A DNA stretch of 64,000 nucleotides from Pseudothioclava sp033100795 (lineage in GTDB: Bacteria; Pseudomonadota; Alphaproteobacteria; Rhodobacterales; Rhodobacteraceae), in contig NZ_JAWLVI010000001.1 of the NCBI RefSeq assembly GCF_033100795.1, forward strand, positions 868,001 to 932,000, read 5' to 3'. This document shows, piece by piece, positions 27,211 through 36,581 of this stretch. A model generated the notes under the pieces. It saw nothing but the letters and a program-made list of their open reading frames with translations, was not told the DNA's origin and ran no database searches. The position numbers were made by a program, and so were the translations under genes. Each line of letters begins with the position of its first letter. The first letter of the stretch is position 1.

Positions 27211-28362
27211 ATGCCAGATCAGACCCCTCTGGGTGCAAGCCCGGACCCGCAGCAGCCCCCCTCGTGGATGGAGGCGCTGCCGCAGCCCTTGCGCACGCTG
27301 CTGGCGTTGCCGCGCGAGCTTCCCGAGGCCGATACATTCGCCATCGTGGTTCTGTCGCCCGTGCCCTTCATGGTGCTGGCGGCGCTGTTCGGCGGGCTGG
27401 CGGCGTGGATCGCCTTCCTTTGGATTGCCGTGTTCATCTTCCTGCTGGATGAACTGCTTGCGCGCCCCGCGCCCGATGCGCCCGAGTTTCCCGCCGCCGA
27501 TACGCTGTCAAAGGTGCTCGCGGGCGTGCATTTCGCGCTTTTGTTTCTGGCGGTATGGGCGCTTTCGGGCGGCACCTATCTGGGCTTTGGATCGAAGGTT
27601 CTGGTGTTTCTCAGCTTCGGGCTGTTCTTTGGACAGGTTTCGAACTCGAACGCGCATGAGCTGATCCACCGCTCGGACAAGCGACTGTTCCTGCTTGGAA
27701 AATGGATCTACACCTCGCTTCTGTTCGGGCATCACACCTCGGCGCACCGCCATGTGCACCACCGGTTTGCCGCCACCCCGAACGACCCGAATTCCGCCGA
27801 GCTTGGCGAAGGGTTCTGGAGCTTTGCACCCCGCGCGTGGGTCGGCTCGTTCAGCACCGGCTGGGAGATGGAGCGCAACCTGCGCCAGCGCGCGCAAGGC
27901 GGCGCAGTGTCGGGCCTGCGCCCCTATGCCGATTATGTTCTGGGCGGCGCGGGGTTTGCGCTGGTGGTGGCGGTGCTGTTCGGCGCGGGCGGGTTGCTGG
28001 CCTACCTGCTGCTTTGCCTTTACGCGCAGATCCAGCTTTTGCTGTCCGATTACGTCCAGCACTACGGGCTTAGCCGCAAGCCGCTTGGTAATGGCCAATA
28101 CGAGCCGGTGAACGAGGCCCATAGCTGGGACGCGCCGCATCCGGTTTCGTCGCTGTGGATGCTGAACGCGCCGCGCCACTCGGACCACCACGCCCACCCC
28201 TCGCGCGTTTATCCGGCGCTGCGCTTGGGCGATACGGGCGCACCGGGCCGCCCGATCCTGCCGCGCTCCCTGCCCGCGATGGCCGCCCTTGCGCTGGTCC
28301 CGCCGCTGTGGCGCCGCGTCATGGACCACCGCGTGCGCGCGCTGGCGAAAGCCTCACGATAA
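27211..28362 (+). CDS. alkB: AlkB-type integral membrane alkane monooxygenase
   Basis: A 383-residue protein with about six membrane helices and all three diiron histidine boxes: HELIH at 149-153, HHTSAHRHVHH at 174-184 and RHSDHHAHP at 322-330, plus QHYGL near 283. This is the AlkB pattern for terminal hydroxylation of medium-chain alkanes in the inner membrane. AGGAG precedes the ATG. No rubredoxin, rubredoxin reductase or AlkS-like regulator is nearby, so electron partners must be elsewhere. The third box lacks the usual NLQ before RHS (it reads LNAPRHS), so substrate range may differ. Confidence 0.88.
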   Translation: MPDQTPLGASPDPQQPPSWMEALPQPLRTLLALPRELPEADTFAIVVLSPVPFMVLAALFGGLAAWIAFLWIAVFIFLLDELLARPAPDAPEFPAADTLSKVLAGVHFALLFLAVWALSGGTYLGFGSKVLVFLSFGLFFGQVSNSNAHELIHRSDKRLFLLGKWIYTSLLFGHHTSAHRHVHHRFAATPNDPNSAELGEGFWSFAPRAWVGSFSTGWEMERNLRQRAQGGAVSGLRPYADYVLGGAGFALVVAVLFGAGGLLAYLLLCLYAQIQLLLSDYVQHYGLSRKPLGNGQYEPVNEAHSWDAPHPVSSLWMLNAPRHSDHHAHPSRVYPALRLGDTGAPGRPILPRSLPAMAALALVPPLWRRVMDHRVRALAKASR

Positions 28363-28404
28363 GGTGCGTTTGCACCGGGAAACCTCTCTGTCAATGTGAC
28401 GCCC

Positions 28405-28815
28405 ATGAACCAATTTGCTTTTGTCTCTTTGTTTCTCGCCGTCCCTGCCCTTGCGCAGGAAGCGCCCCTTGGTCCACCGCTTGATGCGGCAGCATTCGAG
28501 GCGCGCACTCTTGGCCGCACGATCACCTATTCGGTTCTGGGCGAGCCTTACGGCGTCGAGCAATATCTGCCCGGCCAGAAGGTTCTTTGGGCCTTTGCCG
28601 CAGGCGAATGCAAAGAGGGCGACTGGTTCCAGTCGGGCGAGTTTATCTGCTTCGACTACCACGAAGCGGCCGTCGATTTGCAATGCTGGACGTTCTTTGA
28701 CGCGCCCGAAGGGCTGGTCGCGCGGTTCGAAAACGACCCGGACAAGCCGCCCCTTATCAGCCTGAACGAATCCCCCGCCGCTTTGGAATGTCTGGGGCCG
28801 GAGGTCGGCGTTTAG
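28405..28815 (+). CDS. Small secreted protein of unknown function
   Basis: A 136-residue protein with a Sec signal peptide (residues 1-18, FAFVSLFLAVPALAQ, cleavage likely after ALA). The mature part is acidic, has four cysteines (in GECKEGDWF, EFICFDY, DLQCWTFF and ALECLG) that could form two disulfides, and I do not recognise a named family. It follows alkB by 42 bases on the same strand. ATG 28405 is preferred over a GTG at 28396. Its TAG is shared with the convergent xseA stop in TTAG at 28812-28815. Confidence 0.75.
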   Translation: MNQFAFVSLFLAVPALAQEAPLGPPLDAAAFEARTLGRTITYSVLGEPYGVEQYLPGQKVLWAFAAGECKEGDWFQSGEFICFDYHEAAVDLQCWTFFDAPEGLVARFENDPDKPPLISLNESPAALECLGPEVGV

Positions 28816-30248
28816 AACAGGTTGCCTTGCTCGGGCGGCGGCGGTTTCTTGGGCTTGGCGGGCGTGCGCGGCGCGGACGGCTCGGGCGCGCCCCCCGTTC
28901 CCACTGGCAAGCGGCCATCGTGGAACTCGATCTCAAGCCTCCCCTCGCGCGCGGCCTGCGCCTGCGAGGTCACAAGCCCCCGCTCGCCCCACACCACGGC
29001 GTAACCGCGCTTGAGGGTTTCGGTGTAGCCAAGCGTCTGGCGCAGACGCTCAAGACGGTCCAGCCGCTCGGTCAATGCCTCCAGCCGCGCAACGGGCGCC
29101 CGCTCCAGCCGGTCCGAGAGCGACGCCAGCCGCTCGCGTTCGTTGCGCAGGACGTTTTGCAGCAGACGCGGCGCGATCAGCGCGGCCAGGGGCGCAAAGG
29201 CCTCGCGCTTGCGGCTGATGACAGCACGCAGCGCAGGGCCAACCCGGTCGGCCCACATGTCAAAGCGTTGCCGCGCGGGCTGCACCAGCGTCTCGGGGCG
29301 GCCGAGGGCGCGCGAGAGGTCAGCGTGGCGCTGGCGGCTTTGGTTCAGGCGCGCGCGGGTGGCCCGCATGATGCGCAGCTCCGCCTCCCCCAGCCAGTCC
29401 AGCAGATCGGCGCGCACCGGCACCGCCATCTCGGCGGCGGCGGTCGGCGTCGGCGCGCGACGATCCGAGGCAAAGTCGATCAGCGTGGTATCGGTTTCAT
29501 GCCCGACGGCGGAAATCAGCGGAATGCGGGATGCGGCCGCAGCACGCACGACGCTTTCCTCGTTGAACCCCCATAAATCCTCAAGCGAGCCCCCCCCGCG
29601 CGCCACGATAATCAGATCGGGGCGCGGGATCGGCCCGCCTTCGGGCAGCGCGTTGAAGCCGTTAATGGCGCGCGTGACCTCTGGCGCGCAGGACTGGCCC
29701 TGCACCGCCACCGGCCAGATCAGCACATGGCGTGGAAAGCGGTCGCGCAGCCGGTGCAGAATATCGCGGATCACCGCCCCCGAGGGCGATGTCACCACCC
29801 CGATTGTGCGCGGCAACCACGGGATTTGCTGCTTGCGCGCAGGATCAAAAAGCCCTTCGGCGGCAAGCTGTTTCTTGCGCGCCTCAAGCATCGCCATCAG
29901 CGCACCTGCGCCCGCAGGTTCGACCGTATCGACGATCAGCTGGTATTTCGACTGGCCCGGAAAGGTCGTCATCCGGCCCGTCGCGATGACCTCCATCCCC
30001 TCTTCGGGGCGGACCTGCATCCGCGCGACCTGCCCCTTCCAGGACACCGCCGCGATCACCGCATTCTCGTCTTTCAGGTCGAAATACATATGCCCCGAGC
30101 GCGGCATCGAGACACGCCCAACCTCGCCACGCACGCGCACACGCCCGAACTGGTCCTCAAGCGAGCGTTTGACCGCCCCCGAGATTTCGGAAACGGTGTA
30201 TTCATGGGCATTTCCCGCAGTGCCGGGGGTGTCTTCAATCAGGTCCAT
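28812..30248 (-). CDS. xseA: Exodeoxyribonuclease VII large subunit
   Basis: A 478-residue protein with an N-terminal OB fold (YTVSEISGAVKRSLEDQF near residue 19), the catalytic region with IGVVTSPSGAVIRDILHR near 150 and DLIIVARGGGSLEDLWGFN near 205, GHETDTTLIDF near 245, and a long coiled-coil C-terminal half. ExoVII degrades single-stranded DNA to oligonucleotides with the small subunit XseB, which is not in the window. The last 40 residues are a proline-rich tail. It is divergent from purD and convergent with the secreted-protein gene. Confidence 0.95.
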   Translation of the reverse strand: MDLIEDTPGTAGNAHEYTVSEISGAVKRSLEDQFGRVRVRGEVGRVSMPRSGHMYFDLKDENAVIAAVSWKGQVARMQVRPEEGMEVIATGRMTTFPGQSKYQLIVDTVEPAGAGALMAMLEARKKQLAAEGLFDPARKQQIPWLPRTIGVVTSPSGAVIRDILHRLRDRFPRHVLIWPVAVQGQSCAPEVTRAINGFNALPEGGPIPRPDLIIVARGGGSLEDLWGFNEESVVRAAAASRIPLISAVGHETDTTLIDFASDRRAPTPTAAAEMAVPVRADLLDWLGEAELRIMRATRARLNQSRQRHADLSRALGRPETLVQPARQRFDMWADRVGPALRAVISRKREAFAPLAALIAPRLLQNVLRNERERLASLSDRLERAPVARLEALTERLDRLERLRQTLGYTETLKRGYAVVWGERGLVTSQAQAAREGRLEIEFHDGRLPVGTGGAPEPSAPRTPAKPKKPPPPEQGNLF

Positions 30249-30315
30249 CTGGCCGCCTTGCCTGTCGCGCGTGCAGACCTTAGAAGGCTCGGGACAATAG
30301 GCCAAGGGGAAAGCT

Positions 30316-31578
30316 ATGAACATTTTGGTTCTGGGCAGCGGCGGGCGCGAACATGCGCTGGCTTGGGCGATCAAACAAAACCCGAAATGCGACCGGCTTT
30401 TGGCCGCTCCGGGCAATGCTGGTATGGCGGCAGTTGCCGAATGTGTGGCAATTGATCCGTGCGATGCGGGCGCGGTTCTGGCCTGTGTCGAGGAAAACGC
30501 GATTGATTTCGTGGTGATCGGCCCCGAGGCGCCCTTGGCCGCTGGTGTGGCCGATGCGCTGCGCGCGGCGGGTATCCTGTGCTTTGGTCCCTCGGCAGAG
30601 GCGGCCAAGCTTGAGGCCTCTAAAGCCTTTACCAAAGAAATTTGCGACGCCTGCAATGCCCCCACCGCAGGCTATGCGCGATTCACCGATCTGGACGAGG
30701 CGAAATCCTACGTTCTGGAACAGGGCGCGCCGATCGTGGTCAAGGCCGACGGGCTTGCGGCCGGCAAAGGCGTGATCGTCGCGATGACGCTGGAAGAGGC
30801 GCTGTCGGGGCTGGAAGAGATTTTCGGCGGCGCCTTTGGCGCGGCTGGCGCCGAGGTCGTGATCGAGGAATTCATGGAGGGCGAGGAAGCCTCGCTCTTC
30901 GTGCTGTCGGATGGCGCCTCGATCCTCGCGGTGGGTGGCGCGCAAGACCACAAGCGCGTGGGTGATGGCGATACGGGGCCGAACACCGGCGGAATGGGTG
31001 CCTATTCCCCCGCCCCCGTGCTGAGCGCCGCTATCGAAGAGCAGGCGCTGCGCGAAATCGTGCAGCCCACCATCGACGAGATGGCGCGGCGCGGCACCCC
31101 GTTCCAGGGCGTGCTCTATGCCGGCCTGATGATCAAGGACGGGCGCGCGCGGCTGGTCGAGTATAACGTGCGCTTTGGCGACCCCGAGTGTCAGGTGCTG
31201 ATGCTGCGGATGGGTGCGCAGGCGCTGGACCTGCTGCTGGCCTGTGCCGAAGGGCGGCTCGATCAGGTCAAGGTCAACTGGGCCGACGATCATGCGCTGA
31301 CAGTGGTGATGGCCGCCAAGGGCTATCCGGGATCTTACGAAAAAGGCACCGCAATCAACGGGTTGGACGCGCTGCCCGAGACATCCTCGCAGATGGTGTT
31401 CCATGCGGGCACCGCACTGAAGGACGGGCAGATTGTGGCAACCGGCGGGCGGGTGCTGAACGTCACCGCGCGCGGCGCGACGCTGCAAGAGGCGCGCGAG
31501 CGGGCCTATGCGATGGTCGATCAGATCGACTGGGCAGAGGGTTTCTGCCGCTCGGACATCGGCTGGCGCGCGCTGTAA
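30316..31578 (+). CDS. purD: Phosphoribosylamine-glycine ligase
   Basis: A 420-residue ATP-grasp enzyme starting MNILVLGSGGREHALAW, with VVIGPEAPLAAGVAD near residue 72, KADGLAAGKGV near 144 and MGAYSPAPV near 232, all typical of PurD. It catalyses the second step of purine synthesis, making glycinamide ribonucleotide. AAGGGGA precedes the ATG. It is divergent from xseA (67-base gap) and ends 64 bases before the convergent pgi stop. Confidence 0.96.
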   Translation: MNILVLGSGGREHALAWAIKQNPKCDRLLAAPGNAGMAAVAECVAIDPCDAGAVLACVEENAIDFVVIGPEAPLAAGVADALRAAGILCFGPSAEAAKLEASKAFTKEICDACNAPTAGYARFTDLDEAKSYVLEQGAPIVVKADGLAAGKGVIVAMTLEEALSGLEEIFGGAFGAAGAEVVIEEFMEGEEASLFVLSDGASILAVGGAQDHKRVGDGDTGPNTGGMGAYSPAPVLSAAIEEQALREIVQPTIDEMARRGTPFQGVLYAGLMIKDGRARLVEYNVRFGDPECQVLMLRMGAQALDLLLACAEGRLDQVKVNWADDHALTVVMAAKGYPGSYEKGTAINGLDALPETSSQMVFHAGTALKDGQIVATGGRVLNVTARGATLQEARERAYAMVDQIDWAEGFCRSDIGWRAL

Positions 31579-31598
31579 TTGCGACACTCAGAAATGCT

Positions 31599-31623
31599 AA
31601 CGGGGGACCAAACGCCTCCCGTT
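31599..31623. terminator. Hairpin between convergent purD and pgi, possible terminator
   Basis: AACGGG (31599-31604) pairs with CCCGTT (31618-31623), with a further GG/CC inside after a bulge. On the plus strand it is followed by TGCGTTTGT, a weak T-rich tail. It lies in the 64-base gap between the two stops and is the only structure there. Confidence 0.5.
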
Positions 31624-31642
31624 TGCGTTTGTAGATAACGGT

Positions 31643-33250
31643 TTAGCCGCGCAGCGCGCGCACGCGAGCCACAAGCCCCAGCGTCGAGCCATCCTTGCCC
31701 GCGCCATCGTCGCTGCCCGCCAGCACCGGAGCCAGCGCCAGGGCCAGTTCTTTGCCCAGTTCCACCCCCCATTGGTCAAAGCTGTTGATCCCAAGGATCA
31801 CCCCTTCGACAAAGACGCGGTGCTCATAAAGCGCGACAATCGCCCCAAAGGTCGCGGGCGTAAGCTTGGGATACAAGAGCGTCGTCGAAGGCCGCGAGCC
31901 AGGGAACACGCGGTGGCGCGCCTGACGCTCCAGCTCGGCCCCCGTCAGCCCTTTTTTGCGCATGATCTCGGTCGCTTCGGCCAGCGAGCGGCCCCGCATC
32001 AATGCCTCGGACTGCGCCAGACAATTCGAAACCAGCAGCAGGTGGTGATGCGCGAGATCAGGCTCGTGCCCCTCGGCCGCAACCATGAATTCACATGGGA
32101 TCACCCGCGTGCCTTGATGGATCAACTGATAGAACGCGTGCTGGCCGTTGGTGCCGGGTTCCCCCCAGACCACGGGGCCGGAATGATAGGGCAGATCGGC
32201 CCCATCCATCGAGACGCGCTTGCCGTTCGATTCCATTTCAAGCTGTTGCAGATAGGCCGGAAGGCGCGACAGCCGCTGGTCATAGGGCAGCACCGCGCGG
32301 GTCGCATAGCCGCAAAACTGGTTATGCCAGATGCCGACAAGCGCCAGCAGAACCGGCAGGTTCTCGGCCAGTGGAGCCTCGCGGAAATGCGTGTCCATCG
32401 CGGCTGCACCTGCCAGCATCGCGTCGAAATCCTGCAGTCCGACCGCGATCATCAGCGACAGCCCGATCGGTCCCCACATCGAATAGCGCCCACCGACCCA
32501 ATCAGCGAAGCCAAAGACGCGCGCGCCATCAATACCGAAGGCCGCAGTCTTGTCAGCCGCAGTCGAAAGGGCCGCGAATTGCGCCGCCGGAGAGGCGACC
32601 TTTTCGGCCATCCACTTGCGGGCGGTTTCGGCGTTGGTCATCGTCTCGATGGTGGTGAAGGTCTTGGAGGCGACAATCACCAGCGTTGTCTCGGGGTTCA
32701 GCCCGCGCAACGTGTCGTGGATATGCGCCCCATCCACGTTCGAGACGAAATGGCACCGCGGCCCGTCGTGATAGGATGCCAGCGCCAGAACCGCCATCGC
32801 AGGCCCAAGGTCAGAGCCACCAATGCCGATATTTACCACATCCGTAATCCTGCCACCCTGCCCCGTGTAGCGGCCCGCGCGGACGTCCTCGGCAAAGGCC
32901 GCCATGCGGGCGTGGGTTTCGCGCACCTCGGGCATGACGTCAGCGCCATCCACCGTAACCGGCGTCTCGAGGTTGCGAAGCGCGGTATGCAGGACCGCGC
33001 GCCCCTCGGTCTCGTTGATCCTGGCGCCCTGGAACATCGCGTCGCGCTTGGCCTCGACCCCCGCGCCGCGCGCAAGGTCCAGCAGCAGATCGCGCGTTTC
33101 CGCGTCGATGTTGGTCTTGGAATAATCAAACAGAAACTCGCCCTGAGCGACCGAAAAATCGGCGGCACGCTTTTCATTTTCGAACAATTCCAGCAGCGGG
33201 CGCTCCGCGACGGCCTGATAGCGTGCGGCAAGGGATTTCCAGATCGTCAT
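31643..33250 (-). CDS. pgi: Glucose-6-phosphate isomerase
   Basis: A 535-residue PGI with VNIGIGGSDLGPAMA near residue 143, DWVGGRYSMWGPIGLS near 258 and the C-terminal GINSFDQWGVELGK near 484 (catalytic lysine K of QWGVELGK). It interconverts glucose-6-P and fructose-6-P, returning fructose-6-P into the Entner-Doudoroff route through zwf. It is the third gene of zwf-pgl-pgi; its ATG is one base after the pgl stop. Confidence 0.96.
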   Translation of the reverse strand: MTIWKSLAARYQAVAERPLLELFENEKRAADFSVAQGEFLFDYSKTNIDAETRDLLLDLARGAGVEAKRDAMFQGARINETEGRAVLHTALRNLETPVTVDGADVMPEVRETHARMAAFAEDVRAGRYTGQGGRITDVVNIGIGGSDLGPAMAVLALASYHDGPRCHFVSNVDGAHIHDTLRGLNPETTLVIVASKTFTTIETMTNAETARKWMAEKVASPAAQFAALSTAADKTAAFGIDGARVFGFADWVGGRYSMWGPIGLSLMIAVGLQDFDAMLAGAAAMDTHFREAPLAENLPVLLALVGIWHNQFCGYATRAVLPYDQRLSRLPAYLQQLEMESNGKRVSMDGADLPYHSGPVVWGEPGTNGQHAFYQLIHQGTRVIPCEFMVAAEGHEPDLAHHHLLLVSNCLAQSEALMRGRSLAEATEIMRKKGLTGAELERQARHRVFPGSRPSTTLLYPKLTPATFGAIVALYEHRVFVEGVILGINSFDQWGVELGKELALALAPVLAGSDDGAGKDGSTLGLVARVRALRG

Positions 33251-33251
33251 G

Positions 33252-33923
33252 TTACTCGGCCCAGTGAACAGTTGCATTGGCGAGGACGGCACCGACGGGC
33301 GCCTCCTCGACGGGAAGGGTCTCGGCGCGCTCAATAGCGGCACGCTTTTCGGCCCCTGTAATCAGGATATGAATGTGCATCGCGTCGCGCAAAACCGGAG
33401 CGGAGAGCGTGATGCGCGGCTCGCCCGCGGCCTCGGCGCGCATCGGCAGAAGGATCGGCGCGTCATCGGACAGCGCCTCGGCCAGACGGTCGGCACCGGG
33501 GAACAGGCTGGCGGTGTGCATATCCGCCCCCATCCCCAAAAGCAGAACATCAATCGGCAGATGCGCGGCGATGCCTTCGGCCAGCACCTCCATCTTGTCC
33601 TCGGGACGCGGCGCATCGGCGTAAAGCGGCACCAGAACCGCCTTTGCCGCGCGGTCTTTCTGCAGGCGTTCGCGCAAGAGGCGCGTGTTCGAGCGCGGGC
33701 TGGTTTCATCGACCCAGCGTTCGTCATTAAGCATCACCGCGACCTTCGACCAGTCCAGATCGACGCCCGAGAGCGTGTCGAAAATCGGCCCCGGCGTGGT
33801 CCCGCCCGGAACCGAAAGCGTCGCGCGGCCCTTCGCCTCGATCGCCGCGCGCAGTTCCGAGGCGATCTGGTCGGCGAGATCAAGCATCATCATCTCGCGG
33901 TCGGGGTAAGTCGCGAAATTCAT
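33252..33923 (-). CDS. pgl: 6-phosphogluconolactonase
   Basis: A 223-residue DevB-type lactonase with SVPGGTTPGPIFDTL near residue 37, NDERWVDETSPRSN near 66 and LLLGMGADMHTASLFPG near 128. It hydrolyses 6-phosphogluconolactone, the product of Zwf, to 6-phosphogluconate. The ATG overlaps the zwf stop in an ATGA and the stop is one base before pgi, so all three genes are translated from one transcript. Confidence 0.95.
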   Translation of the reverse strand: MNFATYPDREMMMLDLADQIASELRAAIEAKGRATLSVPGGTTPGPIFDTLSGVDLDWSKVAVMLNDERWVDETSPRSNTRLLRERLQKDRAAKAVLVPLYADAPRPEDKMEVLAEGIAAHLPIDVLLLGMGADMHTASLFPGADRLAEALSDDAPILLPMRAEAAGEPRITLSAPVLRDAMHIHILITGAEKRAAIERAETLPVEEAPVGAVLANATVHWAE

Positions 33924-35392
33924 TCGCGGATCTCCCGCCAGCGGCGCCCGTCGCGGTGCATCAGCATCAGCGCATCCTCGGGGCCGGACGAGCCGGAATC
34001 ATAGGGCTGCGGCTTGTCGCCACGCTCGACCCAGCCGTTCAGGATCGGGTCGGTCCAAGCCCAGGCGGCCTCGACCTCGTCGCCGCGCATGAACAGCGTC
34101 TGGTTGCCGCGGATCACATCCATGATCAGGCGCTCATACGCGTCGGGAATATCGGCGCCATCCTCGCCCAAGGCCTCGGCAAAGGACATATCAAGTGGCA
34201 CCTGCACAAGGCGCATCCCCCCCGGCCCCGGCTCCTTGATCATCACCTTGAGGTTCATCCCCTCATTCGGTTGCAGCCGGATCACCAGCACGTTCTCGCG
34301 CCAATCCGCATCATCCTCGTCAAAGATCGAGTGCGGCGGCTGTTTGAAGGTGATCGCGATTTCCGAAGTCCGCGCGCGCAGGCGTTTGCCGGTGCGCAGA
34401 TAGAAGGGCGTGCCCTGCCAGCGCCAGTTCGCCACATGGGTTTTCAGCGCGATATAGGATTCGGTCTTCGAATTGCGGTCCTCGACATCCTCAAGATAGC
34501 CCGCCAGCCCCTCTTCGCCCTTGCGCTTGAGGCCCAGATACTGGCCGCGCACGATGTCGGACGACTGCACCGGTTGCAGCGCGCGGATCACCTTGAGCTT
34601 CTCGTCGCGCACCGCGTCGGGGTCAAAGTGATAGGGCGGCTCCATCGCGATCAGGCACAAAAGCTGCATCAGGTGGTTTTGCACCATATCGCGCATCGCG
34701 CCCGACTTGTCGTAATAGCTGCCACGCCCGCCAATACCCACGGTCTCGGCCACGGTGATCTGCACATGGTCGATATACTGGCTGTTCCACAAGGGTTCGA
34801 ACAGGATATTGGCAAAGCGCACCGCCATCAGGTTTTGCACGGTTTCTTTGCCCAGATAATGGTCGATGCGGTAGATCTGATGTTCGTCGAAATGCGCGGC
34901 CAGCGTCGCGTTCAGCGCGCGGGCCGTTTCCAAGTCGCGACCGAAGGGTTTTTCGACCACAATCCGCGCCTCGGGGCCGGCCATTTTGTTGCGGTGCAGG
35001 CGCTCGGCCAGATCGCCGAACAGCGCGGGCGCGACCGAGAAATAGAACGCATGGACCTTGCCCGGCTGCACCTTGGCGGCCAGCTCGGCCCAACCGGCCT
35101 CGCCCTTGGCGTCAATCGCGACGTAATCGAGGATATTCAGGAACGCCTCGATCTGCGCTTTGTCCTGCTTGGCCTTGCCAACGTGTTCGGTAATCGCGGC
35201 GCGGGTTTGCGCGCGGAACGCCTCGGCGTCCATTTCCGTGCGTGCCGCCCCGATGATCTGCGAGCCTTCGGGGATTTGCCCTGCGAAGAAGCGGCGATAG
35301 AGGCCCGGCAGGATTTTGCGGTTGGCAAGATCGCCGGTTGCGCCGAAGACCACCAGATCGAAAGGATCGACAGGAATGACACGCGAGACCAT
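33920..35392 (-). CDS. zwf: Glucose-6-phosphate 1-dehydrogenase
   Basis: A 490-residue enzyme with the NADP loop VVFGATGDLANRKILPGLY near residue 14, the EKPFGRDLE motif near 148 and the active-site RIDHYLGKE near 175. It oxidises glucose-6-P to the lactone, entering the Entner-Doudoroff pathway. The ATG at 35392 follows GGAG; a GTG four codons upstream is within reach of the operator and lacks a site. A palindromic operator lies 14 bases before the start. The end overlaps pgl. Confidence 0.96.
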   Translation of the reverse strand: MVSRVIPVDPFDLVVFGATGDLANRKILPGLYRRFFAGQIPEGSQIIGAARTEMDAEAFRAQTRAAITEHVGKAKQDKAQIEAFLNILDYVAIDAKGEAGWAELAAKVQPGKVHAFYFSVAPALFGDLAERLHRNKMAGPEARIVVEKPFGRDLETARALNATLAAHFDEHQIYRIDHYLGKETVQNLMAVRFANILFEPLWNSQYIDHVQITVAETVGIGGRGSYYDKSGAMRDMVQNHLMQLLCLIAMEPPYHFDPDAVRDEKLKVIRALQPVQSSDIVRGQYLGLKRKGEEGLAGYLEDVEDRNSKTESYIALKTHVANWRWQGTPFYLRTGKRLRARTSEIAITFKQPPHSIFDEDDADWRENVLVIRLQPNEGMNLKVMIKEPGPGGMRLVQVPLDMSFAEALGEDGADIPDAYERLIMDVIRGNQTLFMRGDEVEAAWAWTDPILNGWVERGDKPQPYDSGSSGPEDALMLMHRDGRRWREIRE

Positions 35393-35404
35393 GGTTTTCT
35401 CCAC

Positions 35405-35418
35405 TGTTAGCGCTAACG
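35405..35418 (-). promoter_or_regulatory. LacI-type operator upstream of zwf-pgl-pgi
   Basis: The 12-bp perfect palindrome GTTAGCGCTAAC is at 35406-35417. In the direction of zwf transcription it reads CGTTAGCGCTAACAGT, identical over 16 bases to the site in the edd promoter. The central CG dyad is typical of LacI-family operators. In R. sphaeroides the LacI-type CceR controls these genes through a very similar sequence, as far as I recall. Confidence 0.75.
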
Positions 35419-35498
35419 TTGGCTTTCGGCGCCATAACTAGCCGCGACTTTCACAGAAGTCTAGCATTGGTTTGCGTCAGCGAAAAGAAAGCGCGCGA

Positions 35499-35996
35499 TC
35501 AAGCCTTTGCGCGCGCGAATGCCGCCAGCGCGGACAGATCGGGGGGGATTTCGGTCGCGAAATCGGCGGCAAAGACATCGAACATGGCGCGGGTTTCGGG
35601 CGGCGCGGACAGGATCACACGCAGCCCCGCCTCCAGTCCCTGCGCGATAAGCTGGCGGCACCCCCGCCCGTCGGCTTCCTGCTTGCCGAACTTATTCAGG
35701 ATCAAGATCGCCCCTTCGGGCACCTGTGCCAGATGCGCGCCGACCATCGCCACAGCCTGTTCCAGCGCGCCCGCATCCAGCGTGCAGGCATCTGCGCCCG
35801 CGCCCAGATCTTGCGAGATGCCGACGACCGGGCCGTCGGGCAACAACCGCAGATGCATGTCACAGGGCGACACCCCTTCGATGTCGGCCAGAACCATGCC
35901 GACCACCGGCAGCCCCTCGACCAGAAGCATATCGGCCAGATCCGCCAACAGGCGATCCGCGCGCTTGGGTTCAGTGCAGGTGATAAAACCGATCAT
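35499..35996 (-). CDS. DUF2478 nucleotide-binding-like protein
   Basis: A 165-residue protein starting MIGFITCTEPKRADRLLADL, with ISQDLGAGADACTLDAGALE near residue 60-79 and ILNKFGKQEADGRGCRQLI near 100-118, the conserved blocks of DUF2478. This family resembles P-loop NTPases and is often linked to molybdate uptake genes; no such genes are nearby. GGAGG precedes the ATG. It is on the same strand as the PIN-domain gene, 42 bases downstream of it. The exact function is unknown. Confidence 0.75.
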   Translation of the reverse strand: MIGFITCTEPKRADRLLADLADMLLVEGLPVVGMVLADIEGVSPCDMHLRLLPDGPVVGISQDLGAGADACTLDAGALEQAVAMVGAHLAQVPEGAILILNKFGKQEADGRGCRQLIAQGLEAGLRVILSAPPETRAMFDVFAADFATEIPPDLSALAAFARAKA

Positions 35997-36038
35997 GGGA
36001 GCCTCCGGCACCAGCTATGGCGGGCGCGAACGCGCCGG

Positions 36039-36581
36039 TCAACCGGCCAGCGCCTTGCCAAGCCGCGGCAAGCGCGCGCGTTTCAGAAGCGGGCGCAGAG
36101 GTTGCGGCTGGCCAGACAGCTCTTCGGCGCGCGCTCGCACACGTTCAACCACGGCGGCAATCGGTGCAGGGTTTTCCGACCAGAACTGCCACAAAAGCCC
36201 GTCCGGGTCGCGCCTCTCCAGCCCCTCGGAGGCCAGAACGCCGCGCGGAAAATCGACCGCGTTCATCGTGACAATCGCATCGGCATTGCCCGTGATCGCG
36301 GCCGCCAGAACATGGATGTCGTTCTCATCAGGCAGATGCAGGCGCGCCTCCAGCCCCTCGCGGCGCGCGACCATAGCCTGCGGGAATTCGGCGTTCAGCG
36401 CGGCGATTTCACCGCGCGCATAGACCTCATCCACGGGCGACAGCCGCGCGGCTGCGCGCGCCCATTCTTCCAAAATGCGCTCGGACCAAAGGGGCGTATA
36501 AAACCCCTCGCGCGCCACGCCGATCAGGATCTCGCGCAGCACCGTGGGGTAAAGAACGCAGGCATCCAGCAGCAGACGCAT
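36039..36581 (-). CDS. PIN-domain ribonuclease-like protein (RSP_2648 type)
   Basis: A 180-residue protein with MRLLLDACVLYPTVLREILI (acidic D6 after a hydrophobic strand) at the start, central LPDENDIHVLAAAI near 82 and IVTMNAVDFP near 104, which supply the acidic residues of a PIN nuclease fold. No antitoxin gene is adjacent; instead the start overlaps the rlmI stop as TGATG, so it is co-expressed with an rRNA methyltransferase. This pairing hints at RNA processing rather than toxin activity, which is inference. Confidence 0.8.
   Translation of the reverse strand: MRLLLDACVLYPTVLREILIGVAREGFYTPLWSERILEEWARAAARLSPVDEVYARGEIAALNAEFPQAMVARREGLEARLHLPDENDIHVLAAAITGNADAIVTMNAVDFPRGVLASEGLERRDPDGLLWQFWSENPAPIAAVVERVRARAEELSGQPQPLRPLLKRARLPRLGKALAG

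Noticed and set aside
35390..35404. GTG at 35404 as the zwf start
   Set aside because: ATG at 35392 has GGAG at good spacing, while the GTG has no ribosome site and abuts the operator.
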